A stretch of 46,497 bases of DNA, taken from contig JASAON010001521.1 in NCBI GenBank assembly GCA_030849065.1, forward strand, positions 1-46,497. The letters run 5' to 3'. A program made the position numbers and the translations under genes. Source of the stretch: Jaenimonas drosophilae. Lineage: Eukaryota; Euglenozoa; Kinetoplastea; Trypanosomatida; Trypanosomatidae. A model generated the notes under the pieces. The model made no database searches. It was given only the letters and a program-made list of their open reading frames with translations, and was not told where the DNA came from. Shown here piece after piece: positions 18,966 to 28,705 of this stretch. Each line of letters starts with the position of its first letter. Positions within the stretch are counted from its first letter, which is position 1.

Positions 18966-21836
18966 ATGAGCAGCGTTCAAAGCATCTCCGACTTGGTCAG
19001 CCGCCTTCGTGTGGCGGCTGGAGCCCGCGGAGCTGCCGCGGCGGGCGTTTCGACGGAGAAACGCGTCAAGGTGGAGGTCTTGCTGGCCCTGCATCAGGCT
19101 CTACGCAGGCATCCATGTTTGCAGCACCTCTCCTGCACACAGGGTGAGCTGATGGTTGTTCTCTTGGAAGAGATGCGTGAGGCGGAGATGACGGCACCGC
19201 GTCGTGATACGGAGGTCCACGAGGCACTGGCGTGGGTGCACATTGAAGCGGCAAGATTGGAGGTGGAGCGTGTTTCTGCCATGTACGCCGATGCCGAGGC
19301 CGCGGTAGGAAGCGCCGAGACGAAGTTGTTGGCAGAGTTAGGCTTTGAAGAGGCACCAGCGGCAGATCAATCGTCTGATGCACAGGGATGCCCATGGCGT
19401 GTGCTCTTCTCCTTGATGCAAGACAGGTACTATGACAGAACATACCTTCGTCAACGTCGAGCCATGATGGAGGTGCAGAATCCAACCTCAGCCGTGGTGG
19501 AGAGTTTGCATGCCGTGAATAACGATGTGGAGGACGTACATGCATGGATTATGCTCTTGACGAGCATCGCTGACTTCCCGATTGCGTCAGTACGCTCCGT
19601 CTGGCACTCTGCGCTGCATCACTTTCCCACCTCCGGGCCACTTGTGTGCTGCTACATCAACCATGAGCTCGAGGAGGTTGGCAAGAAACCACGTTTGTGG
19701 GATGGCAGCGATGAGAATGAGGTGAAGGCCGTCTTCACCGCCAATCTGCGACTTCTTGCCACGTTTGCTCGCCACCTGCCGCTTTGTGCGAGCTGCGATT
19801 TGTACCTCCTCTTCCTGGATTATGTCGAGGAGCACATTCGTCCTGACAACACCACCCTGGATGAGCTCTATCGCCAATCGTTGCGACGAGATGTTGGCAA
19901 TTTCCCCAGCAGCATGAGTGTGTGGCTAAGGTACCTTGCATGGCGGCCAACCGTCATGACTGATGCCATGGCACGCCGTGAGTGGCGCAAGAAGATGTAC
20001 CGCCGCATCCTGCAGATGCCCTTGTCTGGGCTGGAGAAGGTGAAGGACGACTACACAAGCTTCATCGAAGTTGAGTACCGCGGGCGAGTGGCAGCCGATG
20101 AGAAGAATGATTTAGAGAAGCGCTTCTTCAGAGCCAAGGCAGAGGCGGCGGAGGTGGCCAAGCACATGATGCTGCTCTACCCATCGGTCTGCACGTCGAG
20201 CGGCTTGGCGCGTATCACTTTTCTGGCGCAACGCACAGCCTCGTCCGAGCCAATGGCGCAATCCGTTTCATTTGCCCAGCGATCGGAGGTGGAGCAGTGG
20301 AGTACGTGGCAGGCGTTGATGGCGCTCGTGGAGCGGCCTCTCCTTAACAATGATACGGCGCACTACGCCCGTGTGCGTAGTTTCTTGTGGGCCCGCGCAT
20401 TGTACTTCATGCATCGGCCAAATGCGTGGTGGGATCTGGCACACTACTGCTTGCATAGCCAGCCTCTCCTCACGGAAACCGATCGACGCTCCATGTGTGC
20501 GGAAGTGCTCCAGGCATCGGCTCCCTTCTATGGAGGTGTGGTGAGCATGGATCTCTTCGCCACGGACCTCCACATGCATCATCTCGCTCAGCCTGAGGAG
20601 GCCTTCCGCTCCTTGAACGATGCCCTGCTTCATCAACGAAGCTGCCTGATGGAACTCATCAAGGCTCCCGAGCCACACGCGTTGAAGCTACTCAGCCACC
20701 TGAAAAACGTGGCGGTGCTCGCCGTGAATTGGATGCGGATGGATCCACCACATCAGCGCGATAACCTCCACGTACGTCTTGTTGCACGTTTCACGATGCA
20801 CAAGATTGACTATCTCTCACTGACCATGAATGCCGTGCGTAAGCTGCTCAAGCTGCAGCTGCCCAACGTTCGTCCTGGCGCTTTTCTCCGCCCCTTCAAC
20901 ACCTTCTGCTACCACTGGATTTGGTACGAGATCATCCGAAGCCGCTCACCCGCCGATTCGTTGGCTATTCTTCGCCAGTGGATGGAGCACCTCAAGATGC
21001 TCCTCAAGTCGGCGGAGAAGAACGGGTGGGAGCCCGAGGAAGCTGGACTGGATGACTTGTTTTTGCAGAGCTGCGCCAATATCATCAAGGCCGATGAGGG
21101 GAGCTACCGTCAGGTTGTGACGGTGGTCGCAGAGCTGGAGGAGGCCGTGGCACAGGTTCCTGGTGGCGATGGCTATCTCTTCTTGTGCCGCCAGTTTAGG
21201 CATGCGTGGTTTTCATTGACGGAGATGGAAGGTGCCATCACCACCTACACATCTGCCTGCGACACCAAGCTTTTACACCCGCGTGTTGTACATGCACGCT
21301 ATGATAGTGATTGGTTTGAGCACCCGCTGCACGTGGATGCCCCAGCACCTCCGCCAGCTCTCCTTGCGGAGGTACCGTTGGAGGTGAAGGAGAGGGAGCA
21401 GGCCGTGGAGATTTACCCTGACGAAAGCTTATGGGCATCAGCGGATGAGATGGGGCAGGACACCCAACGTTCGGCTGGAGCAGCCATGCGCCGGCGGCAG
21501 GAGCTCCCTGCTGCGGCCTCACATTTACCATCGTCCTCCTCATCATCATCACCCAAGCCTTCGCGTGTTGCGGGCAAACGTGGTCTCACAAACTGCGCGC
21601 ACCGCCTCTTCACCTTGTCAGAACAGGTGCGCCAGAACTCCATCCTTGCTCCCAGCGACGCCCCTGCGACCACCTCCACACGCATCTCTCGCTTGGAGGG
21701 CCTCGAAGAGTTGTTGTTGGCCCTGCCCACGGTACATCAGTATTGCCCGTTTGGTGCCAGTGAGGAGCGCGAAGGTCCGCTCGCCGACTGGATTCTTCGC
21801 CAGCTGAGCTCCACGGAATCTCTGCAACGAGCATAA
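18966..21836 (+). CDS. HAT-repeat protein, CstF77/Rna14-like
   Basis: A 956-residue helical protein. The frame opens at a GTG upstream, but the pyrimidine tract with AG at 18954-18958 makes ATG 18966 the first usable start. The region of about residues 150-750 is built of HAT-type helical pairs: aromatic-rich first helices such as DVHAWIMLL and MSVWLRYLAW, and the stretch QMPLSGLEKVKDDYTSFIEV. The latter matches the 'P...LE..W.DY..FE' signature of the Suf domain in CstF77/Rna14, with Trp replaced. CstF77 scaffolds pre-mRNA 3'-end cleavage and polyadenylation, which in kinetoplastids is coupled to trans-splicing of the next gene. The last 200 residues are Ser/Pro-rich and probably disordered, with a short conserved-looking end. 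Other HAT proteins (Clf1, Prp39, Prp6) remain possible. Confidence 0.6.
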   Translation: MSSVQSISDLVSRLRVAAGARGAAAAGVSTEKRVKVEVLLALHQALRRHPCLQHLSCTQGELMVVLLEEMREAEMTAPRRDTEVHEALAWVHIEAARLEVERVSAMYADAEAAVGSAETKLLAELGFEEAPAADQSSDAQGCPWRVLFSLMQDRYYDRTYLRQRRAMMEVQNPTSAVVESLHAVNNDVEDVHAWIMLLTSIADFPIASVRSVWHSALHHFPTSGPLVCCYINHELEEVGKKPRLWDGSDENEVKAVFTANLRLLATFARHLPLCASCDLYLLFLDYVEEHIRPDNTTLDELYRQSLRRDVGNFPSSMSVWLRYLAWRPTVMTDAMARREWRKKMYRRILQMPLSGLEKVKDDYTSFIEVEYRGRVAADEKNDLEKRFFRAKAEAAEVAKHMMLLYPSVCTSSGLARITFLAQRTASSEPMAQSVSFAQRSEVEQWSTWQALMALVERPLLNNDTAHYARVRSFLWARALYFMHRPNAWWDLAHYCLHSQPLLTETDRRSMCAEVLQASAPFYGGVVSMDLFATDLHMHHLAQPEEAFRSLNDALLHQRSCLMELIKAPEPHALKLLSHLKNVAVLAVNWMRMDPPHQRDNLHVRLVARFTMHKIDYLSLTMNAVRKLLKLQLPNVRPGAFLRPFNTFCYHWIWYEIIRSRSPADSLAILRQWMEHLKMLLKSAEKNGWEPEEAGLDDLFLQSCANIIKADEGSYRQVVTVVAELEEAVAQVPGGDGYLFLCRQFRHAWFSLTEMEGAITTYTSACDTKLLHPRVVHARYDSDWFEHPLHVDAPAPPPALLAEVPLEVKEREQAVEIYPDESLWASADEMGQDTQRSAGAAMRRRQELPAAASHLPSSSSSSSPKPSRVAGKRGLTNCAHRLFTLSEQVRQNSILAPSDAPATTSTRISRLEGLEELLLALPTVHQYCPFGASEEREGPLADWILRQLSSTESLQRA

Positions 21837-21858
21837 CAACAACAACAACAAGAACAAC
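21835..21858. repeat. AAC trinucleotide run
   Basis: About eight AAC units with one interruption, directly after the stop codon of the HAT-repeat gene. Confidence 0.8.
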
Positions 21859-22038
21859 GTGTCTTGGCAGCACACACGAGTTGTTCTGCATCATGTTGTG
21901 TTGGGTGGTAGTCCACTAAAAGATGATGTCGTTGTGTCTCTGGTGTGTTGAGGCAACTGCTCGTAGTGCTCTTGTGTGCATCCATGCCATGCTTTTCTTC
22001 ATTGTTTTCTTCTATATAATTTTTTTGTTGGTTGTTGA

Positions 22039-22040
22039 AG
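22039..22040 (+). promoter_or_regulatory. Predicted spliced-leader acceptor AG of the LYR gene
   Basis: The AG ends a T-rich tract (about 21988-22036). The first ATG after it is 22070, which removes a hydrophobic 49-residue N-terminal extension that the open frame would otherwise predict. Confidence 0.5.
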
Positions 22041-22069
22041 TCAATCAAAGACGGGTGTTGGAGATTCTG

Positions 22070-22633
22070 ATGATGTTGCGCTCCTCGACGAGGCGTTTGG
22101 CGCCGAACATCGAGTTCATCTCACCCAAACCGGAGGCTCCCATTGCGTCACACGTCCTCGAGCCCATCCCCGCATCGTTGCTCTACCGCCGGTTACTAAA
22201 GTTGTTTATGCGTAAGTTTGATACGGACACCAACACCATCATCAAGGCGTGGAAGCAAACGAAGTACGAGTTCTGGATGCATCGTCATGCCTCTCAGGCA
22301 GAAGCTGAGGCCCTCAATATCAAGGGGCAGCAGATTCATGAGGCCATTCGTGCGGGCCTCATCCCGCAGTACACGAACCCCAAGACGGGGCAGACCTACT
22401 ACAAGTACGACGCTGACACATTGAATGCCGTACACAACCATGTTGATCCCGTGAGTGCGGAGGAGTTCCTGCGACGTTTCCATGACAAGATGGACCCGCA
22501 GGATGTGCAGGAGATTAGGTCGAAGCTCAAGGATATTGGGCGGTGGCAGGGCCCGGATGAGCTACGGAAGGAGGACCTCCACAAGGTGAAAACGAAGCGC
22601 ACGAAGTGCACCGACCCGGAACCTGCTGATTAA
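22070..22633 (+). CDS. LYR-motif protein, mitochondrial
   Basis: A 187-residue basic protein with a Complex1_LYR domain. SLLYRRLLKLFMRKF carries the Leu-Tyr-Arg triplet, followed by TKYEFWMHRHASQAEA, a second helix with the usual Phe and Arg, and a third helix ending RAGL. LYR proteins bind acyl carrier protein and help assemble respiratory complexes, Fe-S clusters or mitoribosomes. The spacing and the Phe-rich second helix look nearest to the LYRM7/MZM1 type, but I cannot fix the subfamily. The N-terminus is basic and Ser/Arg-rich, consistent with mitochondrial import. The start follows the splice acceptor at 22040. The C-terminal third is charged and of unknown role. Confidence 0.7.
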   Translation: MMLRSSTRRLAPNIEFISPKPEAPIASHVLEPIPASLLYRRLLKLFMRKFDTDTNTIIKAWKQTKYEFWMHRHASQAEAEALNIKGQQIHEAIRAGLIPQYTNPKTGQTYYKYDADTLNAVHNHVDPVSAEEFLRRFHDKMDPQDVQEIRSKLKDIGRWQGPDELRKEDLHKVKTKRTKCTDPEPAD

Positions 22634-22970
22634 GAGCGAAGCTGTTGTAATGGCAGTGGCGTAGAAGTTTGGGCTCCTTGCGGAGCTCGTTACATGCTGC
22701 CCGCTTTTGCTGAGTAAAGTGTGCTCCTCCAATCCTGCATGACGGGATGAACACCACGATTGTGTTTGTCATCACGCAAAACGTTGTGTGCTTGCTTGCC
22801 ATCTTCACATTTCTACTCTTCGTCATAGTTTGCGTAGTATTGTAGGTTCGGCTGCTTGTGGTGGATGTACCGCCAGTGAGTTCTCCCTTCACTTGTATAT
22901 TTCTCACTTCTAGTGCCACGCTATTGCTGCGTGTTGCTGATTGCTTGAATCGTGTCTGTGGTGTAGCTGA
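22634..22970. other. Spacer before the CARP1-like gene
   Basis: 340 bp with T/C-rich stretches near 22800-22830 and 22880-22911. Two possible splice acceptors lie at 22912-22913 and 22965-22966; both leave 22971 as the first ATG. Nothing else was seen. Confidence 0.5.
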
Positions 22971-25088
22971 ATGTCATCCTCGCACAACCTTGAGGAGGTG
23001 AACTCATTCCTCCTCACCACACTTGATCTTCCCCATGACTCCCACAGCAACTTTGAGCCGTCAGAGGAGCGGGAGGAATGCATTGCTTTAGCTAAGTTCG
23101 AGACCCCTCCTGCACCCTATGTACGCCGAAAGAGGCAGTACTACTCACTCGCCAAGAACGATGCCTTGAGCAAGCACGTCATGACGGATTGGGAGAAGAA
23201 GGCCATCATGTCGCGGCTCATGAAGGCCAAGAAGGTTGATATTGGCATTTTTGAAGATCGTTTAAATCACGTACACGAACGCAACAAGGATGAGTACATC
23301 CACTCCATTGTTCTGAAGAACGATGAAGAGTACGTCAGTCAAGATAAGCGCGATCGACGACTCTTCTTACAAAAAGAGGCCCGTCGAGAGGAGGTCTTCC
23401 ATCGTCACCGCAATCTGGGCTCTATTCGCAAGATGGAGCGCTTCATTGCACGTGCACAGGCGTGGTACCACATCATCGTCTCCCACGTCTTCCTCACCGC
23501 ACTCATTCAAGAACGCAAGGTGCAAGAGGCCATGGACACCTTTGCCCACCTCATGGTTCCGATGATTAAGCGTTTTGTGGCACTCAAGCGTCAGCGCCAG
23601 GCCGCCGATGAGCTCACGCGGGAGCACATGGGTGATATTCCATTTCCGTCGCCCGAGGTCATTCAGAGTATGTCTGGCATCTTCTTCTCAGGCTGGCCGC
23701 CCAACCTTCTCGAGAGCCTCGCCGCCAAGGGCAAGCCACGCTACCTCAAGAAGGGCTCCTACCTGATGCACGAGGGAGATCTTGGCCGGGTTATGTTCAT
23801 GATCACCTCTGGCGTCGTCTCTATTGTACTCCGAGCAAAAGGCAAGTGCAAGGCACGCACCAAGGCCAACTCCCATGGTGTGTTCGAGCTCAAGGCACCC
23901 TGCTACGTGGGTGAATTCGCGTTGGTGTGCAAGGAACCGCGATCGGCTTCCATCATTTGCGAAACAGATATTGGGTTTTGGGCGGTGCTGCCCGAGGATT
24001 ATGAGGAGGTGGCACGCCAACTCAGCCCGGAGATTGCCAACAAGCAGCGCGAGGCCACCGACGAGCGTCGACGAGCCAATTTGAAGCGCTTTTTCCCACT
24101 CAAGGTGGAAACACTGCAGAAGTACACCTACTTTCAGAAGTTCACGGTTCCGAGCCTGGCGAAGATCATTGAGCAGGTTGAGCCAATTGTACTTCACGAC
24201 GGCGATCACCTCTTCCGTGCGGGTGAGATGGACTCCTCCGTGTACTTCTTCCAGGATGGCATTGCCATCTTAACGGATGAGGCGGGGGTGTCAAAGCAAA
24301 TCACCACGGGTACCTGTATCGGCATGTTCGAGTGCTCCTGTGGAGTGAACGAACGCAAGCGGGAATCCATTGTGAGCATCAACTACTGCGATATTTGGCG
24401 GATGCGCCGTGATGCCCTCGTAGATATTGGCCTGAGTGAGCCCAGCGCGTTGCTTCACTGCCGCAAAGCGGCCAAGTCGGATCGTGCATTGGCCATGAAG
24501 AAGGAGCCCAAGGTGCCCATCTACATTAAGAAGGACCCCTACCTCTCCTACTGCTTCCTAGGTGCTCAGTTCAACAGATTTTATGAGCTCTGCACACCTT
24601 GCGTGTTTCTGAATTGGGAACGTATGGTGTTGATGGGCCAGCCGCTAGATTCATTGGTGGTCATTGTGAATGGCACCGTGGATATAACCTTCGCCATCAA
24701 CGGCGAACAGGAAACATTCCGTGTTCCGGTACGACGGTCTGGCACGCATGCCCAAGGATCTGGTGATGCAGAGGAAAAGCTCAGCTTCCGTGGGCAATCC
24801 TTTATTATTGGTGCATATGAGTACGCGGCATCTTTATCTCAGTATAGCTGCACGGTGACGAGCTACGGCCTGACGGAGGCCTACGTCGTGGAGAAGAGTA
24901 AGATTGATGCGGCCCTGCCACCGGAGCTCAAGGAACTTTTGTACGAAAACGCCAGAGGCAGGGATGCCATCACCAAGGCCTACAAGCAGCGAGACCTCTC
25001 CATTCTGGAGGCCAACAGCCAATGTAGTTTTGCTAATGTGTATAAAGTACGCCGAGACGCCACACGGGCTAAAGCTCGCAAGGCGTAG
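22971..25088 (+). CDS. CARP1: Cyclic-nucleotide-binding-domain protein, CARP1-like
   Basis: A 705-residue protein with three cNMP-binding-like folds. The first (about residues 240-350) has a nearly canonical phosphate-binding cassette, YVGEFALVCKEPRSASI, with Glu315 and Arg324 where cAMP or cGMP would be held. The second (about 380-500) keeps the fold but its cassette, GMFECSCGVNERKRESI, lacks the usual Glu-Leu/Arg pairing. The third (about 535-660) is weaker still and has an insertion. The N-terminal 240 residues are charged and helical. Length and the series of intact plus degenerate domains match what I recall of CARP1, a kinetoplastid cAMP response protein; this is from memory, without a search. 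No kinase or channel domain is present. The receptor-cyclase-like genes of this window could encode upstream partners. Confidence 0.65.
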   Translation: MSSSHNLEEVNSFLLTTLDLPHDSHSNFEPSEEREECIALAKFETPPAPYVRRKRQYYSLAKNDALSKHVMTDWEKKAIMSRLMKAKKVDIGIFEDRLNHVHERNKDEYIHSIVLKNDEEYVSQDKRDRRLFLQKEARREEVFHRHRNLGSIRKMERFIARAQAWYHIIVSHVFLTALIQERKVQEAMDTFAHLMVPMIKRFVALKRQRQAADELTREHMGDIPFPSPEVIQSMSGIFFSGWPPNLLESLAAKGKPRYLKKGSYLMHEGDLGRVMFMITSGVVSIVLRAKGKCKARTKANSHGVFELKAPCYVGEFALVCKEPRSASIICETDIGFWAVLPEDYEEVARQLSPEIANKQREATDERRRANLKRFFPLKVETLQKYTYFQKFTVPSLAKIIEQVEPIVLHDGDHLFRAGEMDSSVYFFQDGIAILTDEAGVSKQITTGTCIGMFECSCGVNERKRESIVSINYCDIWRMRRDALVDIGLSEPSALLHCRKAAKSDRALAMKKEPKVPIYIKKDPYLSYCFLGAQFNRFYELCTPCVFLNWERMVLMGQPLDSLVVIVNGTVDITFAINGEQETFRVPVRRSGTHAQGSGDAEEKLSFRGQSFIIGAYEYAASLSQYSCTVTSYGLTEAYVVEKSKIDAALPPELKELLYENARGRDAITKAYKQRDLSILEANSQCSFANVYKVRRDATRAKARKA

Positions 25089-25387
25089 CCCACCGCAGAA
25101 CGGTGAATAGTCACGTGCGATGCGGGTACGAGAGTGGGCTGATACGGGCCAAACTCTCCTTTGTTTCACCTCTTGTACAACACACAAAAAGTTGTTTATC
25201 ACGACACTGGTCCACCCACCTGTGGGCACCTGGTGAGCTTCTCACTAACGTTGCCAAGACACATACTTCCTCTCATCTTCATTTGTTATTTCTCATTATA
25301 TTATTAAAGACTGAGTTCATTCCCTACCAAGCCTATCGCCCTTTTCTACTACACCTATCCCCAACACCCCAACACACTTAAACAACC

Positions 25388-26473
25388 ATGTTCAGGCGCT
25401 GCTTTTTCTCCTATGACAAGAAGATGATGCGCGCTGCCATCTTCAAGGGCAAGAACCTGATCCAGATTGACCACAAGCCCATCCCCGTGCCCAAGGTTGG
25501 TGAAGCCCTCATCAAGATCACCACGACCACCATCTGCGGAACTGATGTGCACATCCTCAAGGGTGAGTACCCCGTTGAGCAGGGTCTCACCATTGGCCAC
25601 GAGCCTGTCGGCGTCATTGAGAGCGTGGGCGAGGGTGTTGTGGGCTTCACCAAGGGCCAGCGTGTGGTGGTCGGTGCCATCACCCCGTGTGGTTGCTGCC
25701 ACAGCTGTCTTGAGGGCATCTCCTCCCAGTGCGGCAATAAGCTCATGGGCGGCTGGAAGTTTGGCAACACGATCGACGGCTCCCAGGCGGAGTACCTCCT
25801 CGTCCCGGCAGCCATGACCAACTTGATGGCCATCCCCGAACACCTCACGGATGAGCAGGTGCTCATGTGCCCAGATATCATGTCTACAGGCTTCCTCGGT
25901 GCCGAAGGTGGCAAGGTGAAGATTGGCGATTCCGTCGTCATCTTTGCGCAAGGTCCCATTGGCCTCTGCGCCACCGTTGGCGCGAAGCTCATGGGTGCCA
26001 CCAAGATCATCACCGTTGATAAGTTCCCCGAGCGCCTCAAGCTCTCCAAGGAGCTCGGTGCTGACCACACCCTGGACTACACCAAGTGCAACGTGCTCGA
26101 GGAGGTGAAGAACCTCACCGAGGGTCGTGGCGTGGATGTTGCCATTGAGGCCCTCGGCACGCAGCCCACCTTCGAGAACTGCCTCCGCTGTATCAAGCCC
26201 GGTGGTGTGGTGAGCTCCCTCGGTGTGTACAGCGGCGACCTCACGATCCCATTGGATGCCTACGCTGCTGGTCTCGGCAACCACTCCATTGTGAATGCCC
26301 TCTGTGTTGGTGGCAAGGAGCGCATGCGCCGTCTGATGAGTGTCATTGCGAGCGGCCGTGCGAACCTGAAGCCGATGGTGACCCACCACTACTCACTGGA
26401 CCAGATTGAAGAGGCCTATGAGCTCTTCGCCAACCAGCGTGATGGAGTGCTCAAGGTCGCCATCAAGCCTTAG
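25388..26473 (+). CDS. Zinc-containing alcohol dehydrogenase, bacterial-type
   Basis: A 361-residue medium-chain dehydrogenase related to secondary-alcohol dehydrogenases such as those of Thermoanaerobacter and Clostridium; trypanosomatids carry similar genes. Catalytic zinc ligands are Cys50 (CGTDVH) and His71-Glu72 (GHEP). A Cys cluster at 101, 103, 104, 107 and 115 suggests a structural zinc site. The Rossmann fold begins AQGPIGLCA, and Asp211 at the end of the second strand (TVDKFPE) suggests NAD(H) rather than NADP(H). It should interconvert alcohols and aldehydes or ketones. The N-terminus (MFRRCFFSYDKK) is about 13 residues longer than bacterial forms and could be a mitochondrial signal; Met13 and Met14 are alternative starts. 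Codon use is strongly biased, suggesting high expression. Confidence 0.88.
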   Translation: MFRRCFFSYDKKMMRAAIFKGKNLIQIDHKPIPVPKVGEALIKITTTTICGTDVHILKGEYPVEQGLTIGHEPVGVIESVGEGVVGFTKGQRVVVGAITPCGCCHSCLEGISSQCGNKLMGGWKFGNTIDGSQAEYLLVPAAMTNLMAIPEHLTDEQVLMCPDIMSTGFLGAEGGKVKIGDSVVIFAQGPIGLCATVGAKLMGATKIITVDKFPERLKLSKELGADHTLDYTKCNVLEEVKNLTEGRGVDVAIEALGTQPTFENCLRCIKPGGVVSSLGVYSGDLTIPLDAYAAGLGNHSIVNALCVGGKERMRRLMSVIASGRANLKPMVTHHYSLDQIEEAYELFANQRDGVLKVAIKP

Positions 26474-27664
26474 AGCAGCCAAGCCAAGTTCTGATGGCCA
26501 CCATCGTCCGCAATAACGCACACACACTCCAGCTGTGTCATTGTTGCGGATTGTGTTCCTGTAGTAGGAGGAAAAAAAAACTTGAAAACGAATGTTTTTG
26601 CATGTTTTCGCATGTTTTTTTGCTTGTGTTTAGCTCCCTTTTTTTGTGGTCATTGCGGGTATTTCACACGCATGCACCACAATTCGTAGGTCCATTATCA
26701 TTTTCTTCTTTCCTCAGAGTATACCACGATATCGCTTTGTTTTTTGATTTACGCTCGGTGCCTTTGATCGCTTGGCTGGCTCATTCATCGCCACTGTGCG
26801 CGAGATGTGCGTGCATGACGTCGTACGCCTTCATCGCCGTTTGCCGCATCGGAGTTGCGACGTCTCCGATTTGCAAGTTGCAGTGGATGTTGCTAGACAA
26901 TCTTGTTTAGCCCCTGTTTGAACGTTTTAGAGGAAAAGTAAGCACTGGTGTACGTGCGTGGTCGGGAGGCGTGCGTAGCGGACGAAACTGCTCGTGAGTG
27001 GACGTACTGGAACATAGCCATGCTACCCTTACCATCTCTTCTTTCCCCAACTACCTCCTTTATTCACAACCTTCATTAGGCACCACATCGCATCAATGTG
27101 GTTTGCATGATGAATGCCACTTGAACCCAGATGCTTATCCCTCACCCATGAAATGAAGTGATGCAGCAGCCTATGGATGGGTGGATAGGTGCGTCTGCCT
27201 CATTCATCTATGCACATTTGCTGAGACCACCATCACTTCCTTCAGCTCAGTTTTCTCATGTGGGCTGCACAGTCAGTCAATGTTGAATGTGTCGGAAGCA
27301 TGTAGTCGGGAGCACGCCAATGAACTACACGATTTACAACGTAGAGGCACCTCATTGGCTCAGTTTTTCAGTGCTCGTGAGAGCACTCCCAGACTCCACC
27401 GTCTCACGATGGCTAACTTTTTGTGGTTCCTGACGCATTTTGTGTGTTGCTGGCTTCGTCTTCAACAAACGATGAAGTACAATCATCTCTGGCGCACATG
27501 AGTTGCTCCCCACAGCCATTCTGAATCGAATCACTCTGCTGTTGCTGCACAACTCAATTTATCTCGACTTCTCTATTTCTTTCTTTCCACATGCAACAGT
27601 TCTTCCGCTCTCCATCACCCCAAGTTTCCCACAGCTTTTCCTTCTCTAACCCTCACCCATCAAC
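26474..27664. other. 1.2-kb spacer without a clear gene
   Basis: Open frames at 26494-26910 and 27181-27501 are hydrophobic or Cys/His/Ser-rich, have mixed codon use and no recognisable domain; I read them as chance. The stretch has A- and T-runs near 26570-26640 and a pyrimidine-rich approach to the next start. No tRNA-like T-arm was found. Confidence 0.45.
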
Positions 27665-28066
27665 ATGTCTGAGCTCACCATCCAAACCATCACCCTCCCC
27701 CACGAGCAGAGCTTCACCATCCGCTGCACCCGCAAGGATGGCAAGCCTGGCCAGGAGGAGTTCGTTGTGCCCCGCGGCACCACCATCCGCCAGCTCAAGG
27801 AGATGCTCGCCACCCGCCAGTCGCACAAGTCGCTGACCTACCACATGATGACTGAGCAGAGCGAGGAAAACAAGCTCGTCCTGGCCGACCAGGTAACGGT
27901 GGAGAACGCCTTTGAGTCCTGCGGCATCTCGAGCGAGGCCCCACTCACGGTTTCCTACACCACGGAGAGCTCCATGGGCTGTGATTGCTGTGAGTGCTGC
28001 GCCGCCCTCTGCGCCTGCTGCGCGTGCTGCGCCTGCTGCTGCTGCGTCGCAGAGGAGGCCTTGTAG
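27665..28066 (+). CDS. Small protein with ubiquitin-like fold and a 14-cysteine tail
   Basis: A 133-residue protein. Residues 1-100 read like a beta-grasp domain: paired strands at the start, a helix at GTTIRQLKEMLA, a strand near KLVLADQ and a closing strand PLTVSY. There is no Gly-Gly end, so conjugation is unlikely. Residues 106-127 contain 14 cysteines in 22 positions, spaced by Ala, Asp, Glu and Leu, ending VAEEAL. Such tails occur in multiply palmitoylated proteins (cysteine-string protein) and CYSTM modules, so membrane attachment is inferred. Codon use is extremely biased, suggesting an abundant protein. The start is the first ATG after a pyrimidine-rich leader. The exact family is not recognised. 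Confidence 0.65.
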   Translation: MSELTIQTITLPHEQSFTIRCTRKDGKPGQEEFVVPRGTTIRQLKEMLATRQSHKSLTYHMMTEQSEENKLVLADQVTVENAFESCGISSEAPLTVSYTTESSMGCDCCECCAALCACCACCACCCCVAEEAL

Positions 28067-28705
28067 AGGAATACATGAGCATTCCTTCCTTCCTTTCATT
28101 TACTGTTTGTATTCTTCTCACGATACATTCTTTTTGACGTTGTTCGGCAGACATGCACGACAGCGACTACTCATCATGAACGAACCTCCCTTTCAAAGAC
28201 CATGTTCCCAGCGTTTATTCCTTGAGTGATTTGATCCGATCTTTTTTTTCTATTGTTGGTGTATCGCGGGTAATTGGGGTCTTGCGTTCCACTGGATGTG
28301 TGGGCACAAGCCATGACAACTACGTACCGTTTGCTGACTCCGCCGTTTGCTCCATCTTATGAATTAGAGAGCTACGCCCAGTGATGAAGCAAGATCCCTT
28401 CCACGTGTACAAACTTTCTTTTGCTCTCTTCATCAATGTTAAGGCCTGAGCTGGTTGGTGTTGATGGTGCCGTGAAATGCACGTCAATGAAGACCACTGA
28501 CAAGCCACGAGTGAAAACGAAGAAACTTGATGATGATCAGTCTTACACGTTCGCGTGTAAGGTGTGTGTGTGGGGGGGGGGCGCGGTGTGCTGTTGCGCT
28601 CCTATCCCCCCGCTGAAACTTCGTGCCTTTTCTTCATTATCTCCATCATCCACTTCTCTCTCTCCTTCTTTCTTATATCTGACGCATTCATCAATCTTTT
28701 AGGCC
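28067..28705. other. Spacer before the PfkB kinase gene
   Basis: 640 bp with a GT-then-G run near 28560-28580 and a pyrimidine tract at 28645-28675. The open frames here are short and lack domain signals. No gene was seen. Confidence 0.45.
28701..28702 (+). promoter_or_regulatory. Predicted spliced-leader acceptor AG of the PfkB gene
   Basis: This is the first AG after the pyrimidine tract of 28645-28675. It leaves only three bases before ATG 28706, an unusually short genomic part of the 5' UTR. Confidence 0.45.

Noticed and set aside
25355..26389. 344-codon open frame on the - strand
   Set aside because: It mirrors the alcohol dehydrogenase, whose codon bias keeps this frame open; the His/Ala/Gly-rich product has no recognisable features.
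26494..26910. 138-codon open frame just after the dehydrogenase stop
   Set aside because: Mixed codon use, translated A- and T-runs, no domain, and no splice acceptor between it and the previous stop; more likely 3' UTR.
27100..27225. Possible C/D-box small RNA (ATGATGA near 27107, CTGA near 27219)
   Set aside because: Spacing is long, no terminal stem is evident, and such short boxes occur by chance.
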